Shown here piece by piece: positions 12,263 to 14,411 of a stretch of DNA of 14,411 bases; positions within the stretch are counted from its first letter, which is position 1; each line of letters starts with the position of its first letter. The notes under the pieces are model-generated. The model did no database searches and was not told the origin of the DNA. It saw only the letters and a program-made list of their open reading frames with translations. The DNA is from an uncultured Collinsella sp. (GTDB lineage Bacteria > Actinomycetota > Coriobacteriia > Coriobacteriales > Coriobacteriaceae). Position numbers and translations under genes: made by a program. The DNA lies in assembly GCA_900754445.1 (NCBI GenBank), contig CAAECW010000038.1, positions 1 to 14,411 on the forward strand. Reading direction: 5' to 3'.

Positions 12263-14227
12263 ATGGCAGAGAACCAGAACGTCGCCGATCAGGCATCGAC
12301 GCTCAACGACGAGCGCGCCACCCGCCTGGCCAAGCGCGCCGCCCTGTTCGAGGCGGGCCAGAACCCCTATCCCGAGCACTCTGAGCTTGAGGACTACGTC
12401 GCCGATATCGAGGCTAAGTACGCCGAGCTTGCCGATGGCGAGGACACCGAGGACGTCGTGAAGATCGCCGGCCGTGTGGTCGCCAAGCGCGGTCAGGGCA
12501 AGATCATGTTCATCGTCGTGCGCGATGCGACTGCCGAGATTCAGCTGTTCTGCCGCATCAACGACATGGACGAGGCTGCCTGGAATACGCTCGAGGCTCT
12601 CGACCTGGGCGACATCCTGGGCGTGACCGGCGTGGTCGTGCGCACCCAGCGCGGCCAGCTTTCCGTTGCCCCTAAGAGCGCGACCCTGCTTGCCAAGGCC
12701 GTTCGTCCGCTGCCCGAGAAGTTCCACGGTCTTTCCGACAAGGAGACCCGCTATCGCCAGCGCTATGTCGACCTGATCGCCAACGACGACGTTCGCGAGA
12801 CCTTCCGTAAGCGTTCGCAGATTCTCTCCACCTTCCGTCGCTTTATGGAGTCCGACGGCTACATGGAGGTCGAGACCCCCATCTTGCAGACCATCCAGGG
12901 CGGCGCTACTGCTAAGCCGTTCATCACGCACTTCAATGCGCTCGATCAGGAGTGCTACCTGCGTATTGCCACCGAGCTGCACCTCAAGCGCTGCATCGTC
13001 GGTGGTTTTGAGCGCGTGTTCGAGATCGGCCGCATCTTCCGTAACGAGGGCATGGACCTTACCCACAACCCCGAGTTCACCACGATGGAGGCCTACCGTG
13101 CCTTCTCCGACCTCGAGGGCATGAAGGCGCTCGCCCAGGGTGTCATTAAGGCGGCTAACAAAGCCATCGGCAACCCCGAGGTCATCGAGTACCAGGGCCA
13201 GACCATCGACCTTTCTGGTGAGTGGGCCAGCCGTCCCATGACCGACATCGTCTCCGACGTGCTCGGCAAGCAGGTCACCATTGACACGCCGGTCGAGGAG
13301 CTTGCTGCCGCCGCGCGCGAGAAGGGCCTGGAGATTAAGCCCGAGTGGACCACCGGCAAGATTATCGCCGAGATTTACGATGAGCTGGGCGAGGACACCA
13401 TCGTCAACCCCACGTTCGTGTGCGATTACCCCATCGAGGTCAGCCCGCTTGCCAAGCGTTTTGAGGACGACCCGCGTTTGACCCACCGCTTTGAGCTGGT
13501 CATCGCCGGCCACGAGTACGCCAACGCATTCTCCGAGCTCAACGACCCGGTCGACCAGGCCGAGCGCTTTGCCGCCCAGATGGCCGAGAAGGCCGGCGGC
13601 GACGATGAGGCCATGGAGTATGACGAGGACTACGTGCGCGCCCTCGAGTACGGTATGCCTCCCGCGGGCGGCATTGGCATCGGCATCGACCGCGTGGTCA
13701 TGCTGCTCACCAACCAGGCTTCCATCCGCGACGTGCTGCTGTTCCCGCACATGAAGCCCGAGAAGGGTTTCCAGTCCGGTGCCGCTGCCGCCAAGGCTGC
13801 CGAGGCCGGCAACGCCGCGAGCCCGTTCGTTGAGTCGCTTAAGCCCACGCTCGATTACTCCAAGATCGCCGTTGAGCCGCTGTTTGAGGAGTTCGTCGAC
13901 TTTGATACCTTCTCCAAGAGCGACTTCCGCGCTGTGAAGGTCAAGGCATGCGAGGCCGTCAAGAAGTCCAAGAAGCTGCTGATCTTTACGCTCGACGACG
14001 GCACCGGCACCGACCGCACCATCCTCTCCGGTATTCACGAGTACTACGAGCCCGAGGACCTGGTCGGTAAGACCCTGCTCGCCATCACCAATCTGCCTCC
14101 GCGCAAGATGATGGGCATCCCCAGCTGCGGCATGCTGATCAGCGCTGTCCACGAGGAGGATGGTGAGGAGCGCCTCAACCTGATCCAGCTCGACGCCTCC
14201 ATCCCCGCCGGCGCAAAGATGTACTAG
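12263..14227 (+). CDS. lysS: Lysyl-tRNA synthetase, class II, with C-terminal tRNA-binding domain
   Basis: Charges tRNA-Lys with lysine using ATP. The protein has 654 residues where canonical bacterial LysS has about 500. The N-terminal OB-fold anticodon domain covers about 60-160 (VKIAGRVVAKRGQGKIMFI). The class II core has motif 1 (RSQILSTFRRFMESDGYMEVETP), motif 2 (FEIGRIFRNEGMD with FTTMEAY) and motif 3 (GGIGIGIDRVVMLLT, about 467-482). After an Ala-rich linker, residues about 547-654 form a Trbp111/EMAPII-type domain: FSKSDFRAVKV, KSKKLLIF, ILSGIHEYYEPEDLVGK, NLPPRKMMGIPSCGML. That module normally ends MetRS and gives general tRNA binding and dimerisation. GAGGAG lies 8 bp before the ATG. 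The reading frame is continuous through the fusion with no compositional break. Confidence 0.96.
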   Translation: MAENQNVADQASTLNDERATRLAKRAALFEAGQNPYPEHSELEDYVADIEAKYAELADGEDTEDVVKIAGRVVAKRGQGKIMFIVVRDATAEIQLFCRINDMDEAAWNTLEALDLGDILGVTGVVVRTQRGQLSVAPKSATLLAKAVRPLPEKFHGLSDKETRYRQRYVDLIANDDVRETFRKRSQILSTFRRFMESDGYMEVETPILQTIQGGATAKPFITHFNALDQECYLRIATELHLKRCIVGGFERVFEIGRIFRNEGMDLTHNPEFTTMEAYRAFSDLEGMKALAQGVIKAANKAIGNPEVIEYQGQTIDLSGEWASRPMTDIVSDVLGKQVTIDTPVEELAAAAREKGLEIKPEWTTGKIIAEIYDELGEDTIVNPTFVCDYPIEVSPLAKRFEDDPRLTHRFELVIAGHEYANAFSELNDPVDQAERFAAQMAEKAGGDDEAMEYDEDYVRALEYGMPPAGGIGIGIDRVVMLLTNQASIRDVLLFPHMKPEKGFQSGAAAAKAAEAGNAASPFVESLKPTLDYSKIAVEPLFEEFVDFDTFSKSDFRAVKVKACEAVKKSKKLLIFTLDDGTGTDRTILSGIHEYYEPEDLVGKTLLAITNLPPRKMMGIPSCGMLISAVHEEDGEERLNLIQLDASIPAGAKMY

Positions 14228-14229
14228 GG

Positions 14230-14259
14230 GGTTACGGCGTTTTACCAAACGCCGTAACC
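14230..14259. repeat. GTTACG-type stem-loop, copy 2 (after lysS)
   Basis: A perfect 13-bp stem (14230-14242 with 14247-14259) closing the loop TACC, two bases after the lysS stop. It shares GTTACG, the GTTT-TACC-AAAC centre and CGTAAC with the hairpin after dtd. No T-run, so it is a REP-like or mRNA-end element rather than an ordinary terminator. Confidence 0.7.
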
Positions 14260-14300
14260 GCTCGACGCTGCGCGCCGCCCAGAGCGACAATTTGTCATTC

Positions 14301-14342
14301 AAAAGGCAAGGCATGACCAGAAGGTCTATGCCTTGCCTTTTT
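14301..14342 (+). terminator. Rho-independent terminator downstream of lysS
   Basis: Positions 14301-14314 pair perfectly with 14328-14341 (14 bp, AAAAGGCAAGGCAT and its complement). The loop contains a further GACC/GGTC helix, and a T-run closes the plus side. The A-run on the other side means it could also stop transcription coming from the right. Nothing coding is seen from 14343 to the window end. Confidence 0.88.
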
Positions 14343-14411
14343 CATGCCAACTTGTTCGCTCTGGACGTCGCTCGCTCATATGACCCAATCCGTTGTCAAG
14401 GGCCACAATGG

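Noticed and set aside
12131..14314. Minus-strand reading frame of 727 codons opposite lysS
   Set aside because: Composition shadow of a GC-rich gene: repetitive L, V, G, H and D content and no domain. The plus strand is unambiguous lysS.
1..14411. CRISPR array, toxin-antitoxin, restriction, prophage or other defence system
   Set aside because: No regular repeat-spacer pattern and no genes of these kinds; apart from the IS the content is housekeeping.

Overview
The window is chromosomal DNA of roughly 60% GC, dense with housekeeping genes that all run left to right after about position 2190. Gene content and order fit a Gram-positive actinobacterium of the class Coriobacteriia, most likely Collinsella or a close relative. 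This is inferred from high GC, Gram-positive gene pairs (veg-ispE, greA-lysS), a Lys-type MurE motif and codon style. No database search was possible.

Region 1 (1-2001) is an accessory strip. It holds a complete IS256-family insertion sequence (about 14-1495, transposase on the minus strand) with imperfect terminal inverted repeats and a 26-bp perfect palindrome just inside its upstream end. Next comes about 430 bp without a protein gene. It carries an orphan TATAAT box, two 13-mers resembling tRNA T-arms, and a module duplicated at 186-bp offset: the 3' end of tRNA-Val plus a minus-strand terminator. The intact tRNA-Val(TAC) lies on the minus strand at 1926-2001.

Region 2 (2002-4119) has a monocistronic asparagine synthetase (asnB) ending in a strong terminator.

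Region 3 (4118-9741) is a run of six same-strand genes behind a TTGCGT-17-TATAAA promoter: murE, a HAD phosphatase, murI (glutamate racemase), rph (RNase PH), rdgB (XTP/dITP pyrophosphatase) and dtd (D-aminoacyl-tRNA deacylase). It combines peptidoglycan precursor synthesis (D-Glu from MurI, third-residue addition by MurE) with RNA maturation and nucleotide or tRNA quality control. MurE shows the DPA-type signature of lysine-adding enzymes, not the DNPR of diaminopimelate enzymes.

Region 4 (9742-14411) contains the coupled pair veg-ispE (isoprenoid precursor kinase), tRNA-Pro(CGG) with its terminator, tatA under a promoter with an embedded inverted repeat, greA, and lysS. LysS is about 150 residues longer than usual because a C-terminal Trbp111/EMAPII-type tRNA-binding domain is fused to it. 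A terminator-like hairpin sits between greA and lysS with no room for a promoter after it, so lysS may be attenuated.

I see no CRISPR array, phage, toxin-antitoxin or defence system, and no wholly new multi-gene system. The most interesting signals are the LysRS fusion, the lysS leader, the tatA operator-like repeat, the twin GTTACG hairpins after dtd and lysS, and the tRNA-Val 3'-end duplication beside the insertion sequence.
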